DNA from: Flavobacterium plurextorum
GTDB taxonomy: Bacteria; Bacteroidota; Bacteroidia; Flavobacteriales; Flavobacteriaceae
Direction of reading: 5' to 3'
Assembly (NCBI RefSeq): GCF_002217395.1
Contig: NZ_MUHD01000003.1
Span: 1-52,010 of the forward strand
DNA: 52,010 nt
Position numbers and translations under genes: made by a program
Shown: positions 9,041-17,321 of the stretch, piece by piece
Position numbering within the stretch: position 1 is the first letter of the stretch
How the letters are laid out: every line of letters starts with the position of its first letter
The notes under the pieces: generated by a model
The model's input: the letters and a program-made list of their open reading frames with translations, nothing else
Databases searched by the model: none
Told to the model about the DNA's origin: nothing

Positions 9041-10222
9041 TTAAATACTTTCCGTTTTTCGCAATCGCATCCAAACATAACCAAGTGCAAGAAAAACCAT
9101 CACAGCACTTGCGTACATAAGCATCGGAATTTTTGCAATTACATCCTGATACATCCATCCCGCAATAAGAGCTCCAAGACCAATTCCTGCCTCAAGTGCA
9201 ATGTACATTGTCGCCATAGCTTTGCCTCGATGATCAGGAAAACTCATATCGACAGTCCAAGCATTAAGAGCTGGTGAAACAATTCCTGTTGAGATTCCGT
9301 ACATCGCTGCACCTATTAAAAGTCCGCTGATCGATGTTGAAAATCCAACTATGATCAATGATATAATTAAAAAGAAAAGTCCAATTCCTATTAAATGCAA
9401 ACGCCCGTATTTATCAGATGCTTTTCCTGCTCCAAAACGAATCATTACCGAAGTAATTGTAAAAACCATAAAAAACAAGCCTTTATTGGTTATTCCTAGA
9501 TGCTGACTCCAATCAGGAATTAATGTCAATATTACTCCATAAGCCATATAAGAAAGAAAAGTTACTATAGCCGCTGGAAGCACTTCTACAGCAATAATGT
9601 CTTTTCTAGAAATCCTAAGAATACGCATACTAAAACGCTGTTTGTGTTTCAACGTTTCTTTCATATTCATTAATATTACAATTGACAAAAGCGCAAAAAC
9701 CGAAGACGCATAGAAAAGCATATTCATAGACGAATATATCTTAATCGTACTCCCAATCGCCGGCCCTAAAGCCATTCCGATAGAAAAACAGAGTCCGTGT
9801 AAACCCAAAGCTTCTCCCCAACGTTCTCTCGGAACAATATCAGCAACATATGCTGCTGTAGCTGTAGGTTTAAATCCTGTTGAGAATCCGTGAATTAATC
9901 GCAAAAACAAAAAGCCGGAAACTGTTCCTAAAACAGGATAAAGAATACCGCAAACAAAACATACAATAGAACCAACTGCCATAACGGGAACTCTTCCTAA
10001 AGTATCAGTCAATCGACCGCTGAATGGTCTTGAAATTCCAGCCGTTAATGTAAAAAACGCCACAATTAATCCTTTATACTCTGCTCCGCCCATTTTGCTC
10101 AGATATTCTGGGAGTTCAGGAATCAGCATATTGAAACTGGCAGAAAAGAGTAATGAACTTAAACAAACTAATCCAAACTGAAGATTGTATATTGGATGAA
10201 CGGCTTTAACAGGGGAATTCAT
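9041..10222 (-). CDS. Major facilitator superfamily transporter
   Basis: A 393-residue membrane protein with about twelve predicted hydrophobic segments. The MFS motif between helices 2 and 3 reads GRLTDTLGRVPVM, with a second-half counterpart GAGKASDKYGRLHLIG. Length and pattern fit drug/H+ antiporter-like or sugar-efflux-like MFS proteins of the YfcJ/AraJ kind, but the substrate cannot be assigned. A TATCTTTGC promoter box lies just upstream, giving a very short leader. It is not obviously linked to its neighbours. Confidence 0.85.
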   Translation of the reverse strand: MNSPVKAVHPIYNLQFGLVCLSSLLFSASFNMLIPELPEYLSKMGGAEYKGLIVAFFTLTAGISRPFSGRLTDTLGRVPVMAVGSIVCFVCGILYPVLGTVSGFLFLRLIHGFSTGFKPTATAAYVADIVPRERWGEALGLHGLCFSIGMALGPAIGSTIKIYSSMNMLFYASSVFALLSIVILMNMKETLKHKQRFSMRILRISRKDIIAVEVLPAAIVTFLSYMAYGVILTLIPDWSQHLGITNKGLFFMVFTITSVMIRFGAGKASDKYGRLHLIGIGLFFLIISLIIVGFSTSISGLLIGAAMYGISTGIVSPALNAWTVDMSFPDHRGKAMATMYIALEAGIGLGALIAGWMYQDVIAKIPMLMYASAVMVFLALGYVWMRLRKTESI

Positions 10223-10240
10223 GAAGTAATTTTAAAAGTG

Positions 10241-10267
10241 CAAAGATAGATAAAACTCCTGCTTCAA
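10241..10267 (-). promoter_or_regulatory. Probable promoter of the MFS gene
   Basis: On the minus strand, TATCTTTG (10248-10241) matches the Bacteroidota -7 box TAnnTTTG and is followed by C. A TTG lies 16 bases upstream (10267-10265), slightly short of the usual spacing. The transcript would start about 10-15 bases before the ATG. Confidence 0.4.
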
Positions 10268-10462
10268 GCTAATCGATAATTCTTAATTAAAAAGAACAAA
10301 CACTTATACAAACCAAAATAATCCTAATGTTTTCATAATTTGTCTGTTTCTATAAGGGTTAGAAAACTTCAAAATCCCTATATTTACTTTTTTGGTTATA
10401 AAACCTAACTGTACAAATACTAATTCATGCAGGTAAAAACCAATTAATTTTAAGCAGTCAAG

Positions 10463-11200
10463 ATGAAAGAATATACCATAGCAGCAGGATCATTAGCTAT
10501 AGAAAATAATCCTGTGTCAAATGATAAAATATTAAAAGCCGATTTATTACCTAATGCTAATTCTAGATTAGATTCTATGGAAATGAAGGAAACTCCTCTT
10601 TCTGATTCCGATATTCCATATAGAGATTTAACAGATGCAGCCAGTAAAAAAGAAAGTATTGCACGATTGATTGACAAGCTGGATGTTGAAAAAAACATAA
10701 GATATCAAAGAACTGTAGAAGATACTTATTGTAATGTCTATTCTTATGATTATTGCTGGTTTTCTAAAGTTTATCTGCCAACGGTTTGGTGGACGGATGA
10801 AGCTCTCGAAAAGATAATGAATGGACAAGAGGTTGAAGCTGTTTTTGAAGAAACTGTTGATCGCATTTACTCTAGTGCTATACACGATTGGTTTTTACAA
10901 TGGGGTTCAAATTTTGGCTGGGAAAGAATGTATAGTCCTGATGAAATTCAAAATAAGGTAAATACTAATGGCGGAATCGGAATAATCTGCGCGAAAAGAA
11001 GAGAAAAAGGACTTTCTGGACATATTGTTCCTGTTGTTCCCGAAACTGATTTGCACAAAGCTTATCGAGAGAATGGAATGGTGATTTATCCGCTGCAATC
11101 GCAAGCTGGAAAGCTGAATTACAACTACTTTTCGGAAGTTAGAAAAGATTGGTGGAATGACGAATTATATTCTTCTTATGTCTTTTATTACCATGAATAA
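10463..11200 (+). CDS. Cys/His hydrolase-like protein (NlpC/CHAP/papain-like fold suspected)
   Basis: A 245-residue protein with no signal peptide or membrane segment. After a ~80-residue Asp/Glu- and Lys-rich N-terminus comes DTYCNVYSYDYCWF (C90), then VYLPTVWWTD, and later GIGIICAKRREKG followed by GHIVPVVPE (H187). A Cys in 'TYCN' followed about 100 residues later by GHI in a strand is the layout of CHAP/NlpC-type peptidoglycan amidases and related cysteine peptidases, so C90 and H187 are the likely catalytic pair. No family name is certain. It precedes the amidoligase-like gene but is separated by 438 bases and a promoter. Alternatives are a cell-wall hydrolase, a toxin or effector, or a peptidase. 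Confidence 0.6.
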   Translation: MKEYTIAAGSLAIENNPVSNDKILKADLLPNANSRLDSMEMKETPLSDSDIPYRDLTDAASKKESIARLIDKLDVEKNIRYQRTVEDTYCNVYSYDYCWFSKVYLPTVWWTDEALEKIMNGQEVEAVFEETVDRIYSSAIHDWFLQWGSNFGWERMYSPDEIQNKVNTNGGIGIICAKRREKGLSGHIVPVVPETDLHKAYRENGMVIYPLQSQAGKLNYNYFSEVRKDWWNDELYSSYVFYYHE

Positions 11201-11264
11201 AAAAGCATTTGAGCTTTATTTTAAAACCCTAAAAAAACATATTCATTTCCATTGCATTAACAGC

Positions 11265-11296
11265 TTGGAAATAATCTAATTATTCACTACTTTTGC
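11265..11296 (+). promoter_or_regulatory. Bacteroidota-type promoter for the amidoligase-like gene
   Basis: TTG at 11265-11267, a 20-base spacer, and TACTTTTG at 11288-11295 followed by C, matching TTG-N(19-21)-TAnnTTTGC. It implies that the gene at 11639 has its own start, with a leader of over 330 bases. Confidence 0.6.
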
Positions 11297-11503
11297 AGCT
11301 TAGAAAAAAACAAGTATTGCAAAAGTTTCATCTGCGCCATACTTCAGCTTAAATTATTGATATAAAAGCGATTAATAACAAGACCTATTTTATAACCCAA
11401 TTATAAAATTTTATTTTTTAATCTCTCTTTCGGTCGATATAAATGCAGAATTTCTAAACTATAAAATTCCTATATTTTTAAAAGTAAACGAAAAACTTTT
11501 ATA

Positions 11504-11584
11504 ATGGAGGCAACAATAATGCTTAATCCGTTACAAGGTTTCTTGCCCCTAATTTTAACAAAATTAGGTTGTGTTTACATATAA
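11504..11584 (+). CDS. Micro-ORF in the leader (26 or 21 codons)
   Basis: From ATG 11504 the frame encodes 26 residues and ends at TAA 11582-11584. The in-frame ATG at 11519 has GGAGG exactly eight bases ahead (11506-11510), which is rare in this phylum and suggests that it is the real start, giving 21 residues. The peptide is hydrophobic: it begins MLNPLQGFLP and ends LGCVYI, with one Cys. It lies 54 bases before the amidoligase-like ORF and contains the hairpin at 11548-11568. It may be a leader peptide, a substrate of the neighbouring enzymes, or chance. Confidence 0.35.
   Translation: MEATIMLNPLQGFLPLILTKLGCVYI
11548..11568 (+). other. Perfect hairpin inside the micro-ORF
   Basis: Nine-base arms CCTAATTTT (11548-11556) and AAAATTAGG (11560-11568) with a three-base loop. 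No T run follows, so it is not a standard terminator. It could couple translation of the micro-ORF to expression of the downstream gene. Confidence 0.5.
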
Positions 11585-11638
11585 AAAGTATCAATCTAAG
11601 AAAAGTTACATCAACCATAAAAAAGAAAAAAAGTATAA

Positions 11639-13180
11639 ATGAAAGACAATCAGACAAAAAAATATTATTGGGGAATTGGATTAGAAAACGAAACCTATTT
11701 GCAATTTGAAGATCCCTTAATAGTTTCTGGTGAATTTATACAAGAAAAAATTGGTTTTGAGAAATACAGTATTGATTATAGAAAATGTTATAAACCAGAA
11801 AGCCTTACTCCTGTTTTAAAAAAAGCTTTTAACTTGAATGAAAGTTATACTGTGAGCCGAATGATGAATAGTCATTCTTTGGAAAAACTCGATATAAACT
11901 ATCAGCACAAAACATTATCACCAATAAAGTCATTAAGCAATACTGAAAATGGTGAGGTAAGCACGCAGCCGCTAGAAAACCCTGATTATCTTGGAAAATC
12001 GATCATGGAGCTTTTCCTAGAAGATCAGCCTTATAATATTCAGAGTATGATTACTCAAAGAAACAAAACGATGGGATCTGTTCATTTTGATGGTGACTCT
12101 ATCGAATTTGTGACTAAATATTTTGAAAACAGAACAGTTACTGATTCTTGCAAAGAATTAAAAGCAACGAAAAAACTGTTTATTGATAAAATTAATGAAT
12201 CACGTGTATTGAACGGAAAATTAAATTTTCCGGATTACAATAATGGACTTAATATGTTTATGACAAATCAGGAAAATCTGGTTTTGTTTAATAACGGAAC
12301 GTACCATTTTCATATTACTTTGCCATCATTAACAGAAGACAGCAGAATTGTAGATTATAATGATTTTGAAAAAACTCATGCCAATGCTATTTATCTACTG
12401 CAATGGTTTGAGCCGTTTTTTATAGCTACTCTTGGAAGTCCAGATATTATGGGAGTAATAAGTGATACTTACAGCATGGACAAAAAATTTACTTTGGGTT
12501 CTATGCGAAATGCAATGTCTCGCTACATAGGTGTGGGAACTTACAACAAAGCGATGCCAAAAGGTAAAATCCTGACTTATAAAGTTGATGATTTTAGAAA
12601 GTTACTAAAATTTAAAAAGGAGGAAAATATTTGGTGGCGTGATCAAGTTGAAGCTGAAATGGAATACGAAATGCTTTCTGAAATTGGTCTTGATTTTAAT
12701 CAGGAAAAAATGTACCAAAGTGGTTTTGAATTCAGAAGTTTTGACGAATTTCCGGCACAATACTTAAATGATGTTCTTTTCTCGATTATTTTAATCTGCG
12801 AACATTCGTTAAACTTACCTGATGTACAATGGGCGCATGACAGCAAAGCGTGGAATAATCTCGTTTTTAAAACTTTAAAAATGGGTTATTCAACTGAAAT
12901 CAATGAAGAGGAAAAAAATGAAGTTTTAAATTTACTGCAGCTGTTAAATCCTTCAGATGAAAACTATACTAGTTTAAAAGCTGAATTTGAAGCAATTGTA
13001 ATGCTTGATGAATTCTTCTTTAAAATTCTAGAAGTTTTACATAATACATACAAAGACAACAATGTTTGCTTGGATGCTATGTACGGACAAAAAACAAGCT
13101 TTCCTCCTAAATGGAACAACTTTAATAAATATCAAACAGAGAGACATTTAAAACAAATAGGTTCTTTCTGCGAGAATTAA
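11639..13180 (+). CDS. Large protein with amidoligase/GCS-like motifs
   Basis: A 513-residue soluble protein with no signal peptide. The N-terminus YYWGIGLENETYLQFE carries an E-x-E pair (E16, E18) on a first strand. HFHITLPS (H223, H225), SRYIGVGTYN (about 295-304) and GFEFRSFDEFP (E364, R366) follow. This order resembles the glutamine synthetase/gamma-glutamylcysteine ligase superfamily and its amidoligase branch, where E-x-E and H-x-H bind metal-ATP and E-x-R sits late. Residues 100-200 look like an insert. A strong terminator follows. The assignment is a motif-level inference. In amidoligase loci described in the literature, a ligase is often found with a peptidase, which fits the gene upstream. 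Confidence 0.5.
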   Translation: MKDNQTKKYYWGIGLENETYLQFEDPLIVSGEFIQEKIGFEKYSIDYRKCYKPESLTPVLKKAFNLNESYTVSRMMNSHSLEKLDINYQHKTLSPIKSLSNTENGEVSTQPLENPDYLGKSIMELFLEDQPYNIQSMITQRNKTMGSVHFDGDSIEFVTKYFENRTVTDSCKELKATKKLFIDKINESRVLNGKLNFPDYNNGLNMFMTNQENLVLFNNGTYHFHITLPSLTEDSRIVDYNDFEKTHANAIYLLQWFEPFFIATLGSPDIMGVISDTYSMDKKFTLGSMRNAMSRYIGVGTYNKAMPKGKILTYKVDDFRKLLKFKKEENIWWRDQVEAEMEYEMLSEIGLDFNQEKMYQSGFEFRSFDEFPAQYLNDVLFSIILICEHSLNLPDVQWAHDSKAWNNLVFKTLKMGYSTEINEEEKNEVLNLLQLLNPSDENYTSLKAEFEAIVMLDEFFFKILEVLHNTYKDNNVCLDAMYGQKTSFPPKWNNFNKYQTERHLKQIGSFCEN

Positions 13181-13198
13181 AAACTCTTTACACTTATA

Positions 13199-13239
13199 AA
13201 AAAGCGCTGATTTCAATTTGAAAATCAGCGCTTTTGCTT
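13199..13239 (+). terminator. Terminator of the amidoligase-like gene
   Basis: Arms AAAGCGCTGATTT (13201-13213) and AAATCAGCGCTTT (13222-13234) form a 13-base perfect stem with T-rich DNA after it. It begins about 20 bases past the stop. Confidence 0.85.
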
Positions 13240-13286
13240 TCTAGTTACACTTTATAAAAAACTATAATAGAGGCAAAATTATTTCT

Positions 13287-13324
13287 AAAAAAAAATGAGC
13301 CTGATATAATATCAAGCTCATTTT
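13287..13324 (-). terminator. Terminator of the copZ-like gene
   Basis: Arms AAAATGAGC and GCTCATTTT enclose a second TGATAT/ATATCA stem. On the minus strand nine T follow (13295-13287). It lies about 67 bases past the stop. Confidence 0.8.
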
Positions 13325-13390
13325 AAACGGAATAACTGTAATAACGTGTCCTTTTATTTATAATTCTTGGACAAAGATAGGTTTAGAGAA

Positions 13391-13612
13391 CTAAACGGTT
13401 AAAGGCTCCGCTTTAAAACCTTTACTTTTAATAATAGCAACTATTTCTTCCTCAGTTGCTCCTTCTGATTGAACGGTAAGGATTTTATCCGCATTATCAG
13501 TATCTACGTTCCATTCGCCAATACCTTTGGTATTATCCAAGTCCGATTTTACTTTTGCTACGCATCCGCCGCAATTAAGGGTTGTTTTAAATTGAAGATT
13601 TTTATTTTCCAT
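13391..13612 (-). CDS. CopZ-like heavy-metal-associated protein
   Basis: A 73-residue single HMA domain (ferredoxin-like fold). The metal site is LNCGGCVAKVKS, with C14 and C17, so CxxC is present while the usual GMT before it is replaced by TLN. The rest follows the family: a strand with ILTVQSEGA and a last helix before GFKAEPLTV. It would carry Cu(I) to the ATPase encoded just upstream, or sequester it in the cytoplasm. It is separated from the ATPase gene by two terminator hairpins and probably has its own promoter. Confidence 0.9.
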   Translation of the reverse strand: MENKNLQFKTTLNCGGCVAKVKSDLDNTKGIGEWNVDTDNADKILTVQSEGATEEEIVAIIKSKGFKAEPLTV

Positions 13613-13791
13613 TTTGTATGATGTTTTATGATTATTTGATACAGCAAATTTCCGTCATTTACACCTCAATCTGCTTACACTATTCCTTGTTTGATTTGTG
13701 ATATTTACTGATTGTTTAAAAAAGGTTCTGAGGCTTTAAGGAACAAAGGTTCAAAGGTTTTTACATATCTTGTTATTTATAGAACTTTATT

Positions 13792-13851
13792 AAAAAAAAG
13801 ACCTCATTTCAGCCTGCTTCAAAAATTGCAATGAAGAGAAAAAATGAGGTC
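13792..13851 (-). terminator. Second, longer hairpin after copA
   Basis: Arms GACCTCATTT (13800-13809) and AAATGAGGTC (13842-13851) enclose an inner CTTCA/TGAAG stem. On the minus strand the structure ends in eight T (13799-13792). It follows the first copA terminator by about 35 bases. Confidence 0.7.
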
Positions 13852-13885
13852 AATAAATAAATCAATTAAACTAAAAGTTAATATA

Positions 13886-13920
13886 AAAACGGCGGCATAT
13901 AAATTAGGAAACCGCCGTTT
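13886..13920 (-). terminator. First terminator after copA
   Basis: GC-rich arms AAACGGCGG (13887-13895) and CCGCCGTTT (13912-13920), with T residues following on the minus strand. It starts 20 bases after the copA stop. Confidence 0.8.
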
Positions 13921-13939
13921 AGCAAACGCATCAAGGTGT

Positions 13940-16360
13940 TTACTTTTTCCATTTTAAACGCAAGCTGTTACTTACTACACTTACACTGCTTAAAGCCATT
14001 GCTGCTCCAGCAATCATTGGGTTTAGCAAGAATCCGTTTATTGGATACAAAATACCTGCCGCAAGAGGAATACCAATAAGATTATAGATAAACGCCCAGA
14101 ATAAATTTTGTTTTATAGTTGCAACAGTTTGTTTAGATAAACGAATCGCTTGAGGTATTTTATTTAGATCCGATGATATAATCGTCATCTTTGCCACATC
14201 CATTGCAATATCACTTCCCTTGCCCATTGCGATACTTACATCAGCTGTTGCCAAGGCTGTACTGTCATTTATACCGTCACCAACCATAGCAACAACTTTA
14301 CCTTGCTGCTGTAATTCTTTTACAAAATCGGCTTTGTGCTGCGGCATTACTTCTGTTTTGTAATGTTTTATTCCGGTTTGCTCAGCAATAGCTTTTGCAG
14401 TAGCTTCATTATCACCAGTCAGCATATAAAGTTCAATACCCATATCCTGCATATTTTTAATAGCCTCTACAGATGTTTCTTTTATTTTATCAGAAATTGC
14501 AATAACCGAAAGCGCTTCTGTACTGTTGGCAAACCAAATTACAGTTTTAGATTCTTTACCCCAAGCATCAGCTTGCTCCAATAATGAATCAGCAATCGTA
14601 ATATTATTTTCAGTCAATAATTTTTTATTACCTACAAAATAGGTTTCGTTATTATAAGCTGCTTTTGCTCCTTTACCAGTAATACTGTCAAAATCTGATA
14701 AAGTCACACTTTGCACACCTTCTAATTTTTTTACAACGGCTTCTGCCAAAGGATGCTCAGATTGCTTTTCGATACTCAATAATATATCTTTTGTTACATC
14801 ATTATTATCTAGCCATTTAACACCTGTTACTTGTGGTTTCCCTTCCGTAATCGTTCCAGTTTTATCTAAAACAATAGCGGTAACTTTTCTAGCTAATTCT
14901 AAGCTTTCAGCATCTTTAATTAATATTCCATTTTCAGCTCCTTTACCTACTCCAACCATAATCGCTGTAGGCGTTGCAAGACCTAAAGCACAAGGACAAG
15001 CAATAACTAATACTGTAACCGCAGCCAATAAAGCTTGCGCAACGGCATTATCTCCTCCTAAAACTATCCACGCAATAAAAGTTAGTATCGCTATACCAAT
15101 AACGATTGGAACAAAAATACCCGCAATCTTATCGACTAATTTCTGTACAGGAGCTTTACTTCCTTGCGCATCTTGTACCATTCTAATGATTTGCGCAAGC
15201 ATCGTTTCTTTACCTACTTTAACACCTTTAAACTGAAAACTTCCTTTTTGATTTATTGTTCCAGCAAAAACCTTTTCGTTCTCCGTTTTCAATACAGGAA
15301 CAGGTTCACCGCTCAGCATGCTTTCATCAACATACGAATTTCCAGAAATCACTATTCCGTCTACAGCAATTTTCTCACCTGGTTTTACTAAAATAACAGC
15401 GCCAGCATGAACATCTTCAATAGCAGTTTGTTTTTCTGTTCCGTCAGGCTGAATAACCATTACGGTTTTGGGCTGTAAACCCATTAATTTTTTAATTGCT
15501 GATGAGGTATTTCCTTTCGCTTTTTCTTCTAATAATTTACCAAGAAGAATGAATGCAATAACAACAGCCGCTGCTTCAAAGTATACATGAGCATGCAATC
15601 CACGCTGATGCCAAAAATCCATGAACAACATATTGAATACACTAAACAAATAAGCTATTCCAGTGCTCAAAGCCACCAAAGTATCCATATTGGCAGAACC
15701 GTGTTTTGTTTGCTTCCATGCATTTATAAAGAAATCTTTACCTAACCAAAGAATTACCGGCGTAGAAAAAAGCCACATAATTTCATTTCCATATGGCATA
15801 TCCATAAAGAACATACCAATGGTTACTACAGGCAATGATAATAGAACTGCCCAAATGGTTTTGTTTTTTAATTTTTTGAAATTCTCAGCATGAATAGCTT
15901 CCAGAGATTCTTGCTGTTTGGTTTCGTCTACAATAAGCAAATCGTAACCAACGGCTTGAACCGCTTTTTGAAGTTTATAAGCATCTGTGAGGTTTGGAAG
16001 ATATTCTACAGTCAGATTGCCAGTTGCAAAGTTTACCGATGCATCGACTACTCCCAATTCAAACGATACGATACTTTCTGCACTGCCCGCGCAAGAAGCA
16101 CAAGTCATGCCTAAAACCGGAAAAGTGTTTTTTACAGTTGGAACACCATAACCTAAATCTCGTATCGCTTTTACAGCATTACCAACAGTTTCATTGCCTT
16201 TAACTGTAATAGCTGCTCTGCGGTTGTTTACCTCTACTTTATGAGTTTCAACTCCGCTAATCTCCGCTAATCCTTTATCTACGATTAAAGCACAGTGCTC
16301 ACTTTCTACATTTTCCAGCGGAATGAAAATTGTTTCTTTATTATTATTAATTGCTGCCAT
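13940..16360 (-). CDS. copA: Copper-exporting P1B-type ATPase CopA
   Basis: An 806-residue inner-membrane pump that exports Cu(I) using ATP. It has two N-terminal HMA repeats. The first (about 10-72) keeps the fold but has a single Cys (SEHCAL, C23), so it is probably not metal-binding. The second has GMTCASC (C87, C90). The metal-transport motif CPC is at 455-457 in IACPCALG, the phosphorylated Asp is D499 in DKTGT, and SEHPLAEAV and GDGINDS of the ATP-binding domain are present. It has eight membrane segments in the family layout. It follows the HMA-AraC regulator by 88 bases on the same strand, so the two are likely cotranscribed. Confidence 0.95.
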   Translation of the reverse strand: MAAINNNKETIFIPLENVESEHCALIVDKGLAEISGVETHKVEVNNRRAAITVKGNETVGNAVKAIRDLGYGVPTVKNTFPVLGMTCASCAGSAESIVSFELGVVDASVNFATGNLTVEYLPNLTDAYKLQKAVQAVGYDLLIVDETKQQESLEAIHAENFKKLKNKTIWAVLLSLPVVTIGMFFMDMPYGNEIMWLFSTPVILWLGKDFFINAWKQTKHGSANMDTLVALSTGIAYLFSVFNMLFMDFWHQRGLHAHVYFEAAAVVIAFILLGKLLEEKAKGNTSSAIKKLMGLQPKTVMVIQPDGTEKQTAIEDVHAGAVILVKPGEKIAVDGIVISGNSYVDESMLSGEPVPVLKTENEKVFAGTINQKGSFQFKGVKVGKETMLAQIIRMVQDAQGSKAPVQKLVDKIAGIFVPIVIGIAILTFIAWIVLGGDNAVAQALLAAVTVLVIACPCALGLATPTAIMVGVGKGAENGILIKDAESLELARKVTAIVLDKTGTITEGKPQVTGVKWLDNNDVTKDILLSIEKQSEHPLAEAVVKKLEGVQSVTLSDFDSITGKGAKAAYNNETYFVGNKKLLTENNITIADSLLEQADAWGKESKTVIWFANSTEALSVIAISDKIKETSVEAIKNMQDMGIELYMLTGDNEATAKAIAEQTGIKHYKTEVMPQHKADFVKELQQQGKVVAMVGDGINDSTALATADVSIAMGKGSDIAMDVAKMTIISSDLNKIPQAIRLSKQTVATIKQNLFWAFIYNLIGIPLAAGILYPINGFLLNPMIAGAAMALSSVSVVSNSLRLKWKK

Positions 16361-16448
16361 AATTCATGTGTTGTAATTTACATGCAAAGTTGGCCCCAAT
16401 ATCAATAAGTTTTATTGCGTAATTATGGATTTGATTTGTAAAATTTAC

Positions 16449-17012
16449 TTAAACCTTATCCAGCGGTTTTCTTTTTTCTTCTCTAATTTGCTTGAAATGA
16501 CTTGGTGTTAACCCGGTTACTTTCTTGAACTGATTACTTAAATAAGCGACACTTGAATAATTTAAACGCAAAGCTATTTCGCTCAGCGACAACTCGTCAT
16601 AAACTAAAAGTTCTTTTATTTTTTCGACTTTTTGTGCAATAAAATATTTCTCTATTGTAGTGCCTTCAACCTCAGAAAATAGATTAGAAAGGTAATTGTA
16701 ATCATGATTGATTTTTTCGCTTAATATATCCGATAAATTGTTCTTTGTGTCATTATCCTGATGATGTACCAAATCGATGATAATATTTTTTATCTTTTCA
16801 ATAATCCTGCTTTTCTTATCATCTATTACCTCAAAACCTAAAGGAACCAATACTTCTTCCAGCGAATTTCTTTCGTCAGAACTAAGTTCTTTTGTCAAAC
16901 TCACTTCTCCAAGTTTAATATTTGTAAAGTCTAAACCGAGTTTTTCGAGCTCATTTTGAACTACCATTATACAGCGATTACAAACCATATTTTTAACGAA
17001 TAATGTACTCAT
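16449..17012 (-). CDS. HMA-AraC fusion regulator of the copper module
   Basis: A 187-residue protein with an N-terminal heavy-metal-associated-like domain (about 1-68) carrying KNMVCNRCIMVV (C11, C14), joined to an AraC-type HTH region (about 90-180). The second HTH reads SEIALRLNYSSVAYLSNQFKKVTGLTPSHFKQ, a canonical signature. There is no cupin sensor. The CxxC domain is therefore the likely sensor, probably for Cu(I), and the adjacent CopA gene the likely target. Such short HMA-AraC proteins occur next to copper genes in other Bacteroidota as far as I recall. It is the first gene of the presumed regulator-copA transcript. Confidence 0.85.
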   Translation of the reverse strand: MSTLFVKNMVCNRCIMVVQNELEKLGLDFTNIKLGEVSLTKELSSDERNSLEEVLVPLGFEVIDDKKSRIIEKIKNIIIDLVHHQDNDTKNNLSDILSEKINHDYNYLSNLFSEVEGTTIEKYFIAQKVEKIKELLVYDELSLSEIALRLNYSSVAYLSNQFKKVTGLTPSHFKQIREEKRKPLDKV

Positions 17013-17167
17013 ATCTTTATTAGATTAGAATTTTATTAAATTATAGCACCAACAAATCTAGCACTAAAATTCAATTAACCATCCAATAAATACAGACTGT
17101 TTAAGTATTCGTTCTAAAATTTAACCGATTTTGTAACTTGTATTTCCTCTGACTATTTATAAAAGTA

Positions 17168-17217
17168 AAAACACTGATTAAACGAATCTTAAAAAAAATC
17201 CGTTTAATCAGTGTTTT
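17168..17217 (-). terminator. Long hairpin after the TonB receptor gene
   Basis: Perfect 17-base arms AAAACACTGATTAAACG (17168-17184) and CGTTTAATCAGTGTTTT (17201-17217). It lies about 105 bases past the receptor stop on the minus strand. The T run is inside the stem, so termination may be less efficient. Confidence 0.55.
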
Positions 17218-17247
17218 CGTGTAAGCGAATCCGCTTTATCCGCGTTC
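17193..17247 (+). repeat. Dispersed intergenic repeat, copy 1
   Basis: A ~55-base unit that starts AAAATCCGTTTAA and ends TTTATCCGCGTTC. Related copies are at 49174-49227 (inverted) and 49321-49376. It is non-coding. Confidence 0.6.
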
Positions 17248-17321
17248 TGGTATACTAGTAACTCTTATAATTAATCAGTTATTACAGCTTCGAACTTCTA
17301 AATCATTCTGACTGTATACAC

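Larger units (their letters stand above)
11201..11638 (+). other. Long leader region between hydrolase-like and amidoligase-like genes
   Basis: Contains a weak hairpin just after the stop (AAAAGC/GCTTT, 11201-11217), a good promoter (11265-11296), the micro-ORF at 11504-11584 and a perfect hairpin at 11548-11568. From the promoter to the ATG at 11639 is about 335 bases, unusually long for this region. Confidence 0.6.
13613..13939. other. Intergenic region with two hairpins between copA and copZ
   Basis: No ORF. Holds the terminators at 13792-13851 and 13886-13920 and the presumed promoter of the copZ-like gene. Confidence 0.6.
17013..17321. other. Intergenic region with terminator and dispersed repeat
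   Basis: No ORF. Holds the 17-base-arm hairpin at 17168-17217, which overlaps a copy of a dispersed repeat (17193-17247). The rest is AT-rich and must contain the promoter of the copper regulator. Confidence 0.6.

Noticed and set aside
10463..13180. Reading the two genes as toxin effector and immunity protein
   Set aside because: The 513-residue partner is far too large and enzyme-like for an immunity protein, and the pair has a promoter between them. No secretion signal or secretion-system gene is near.
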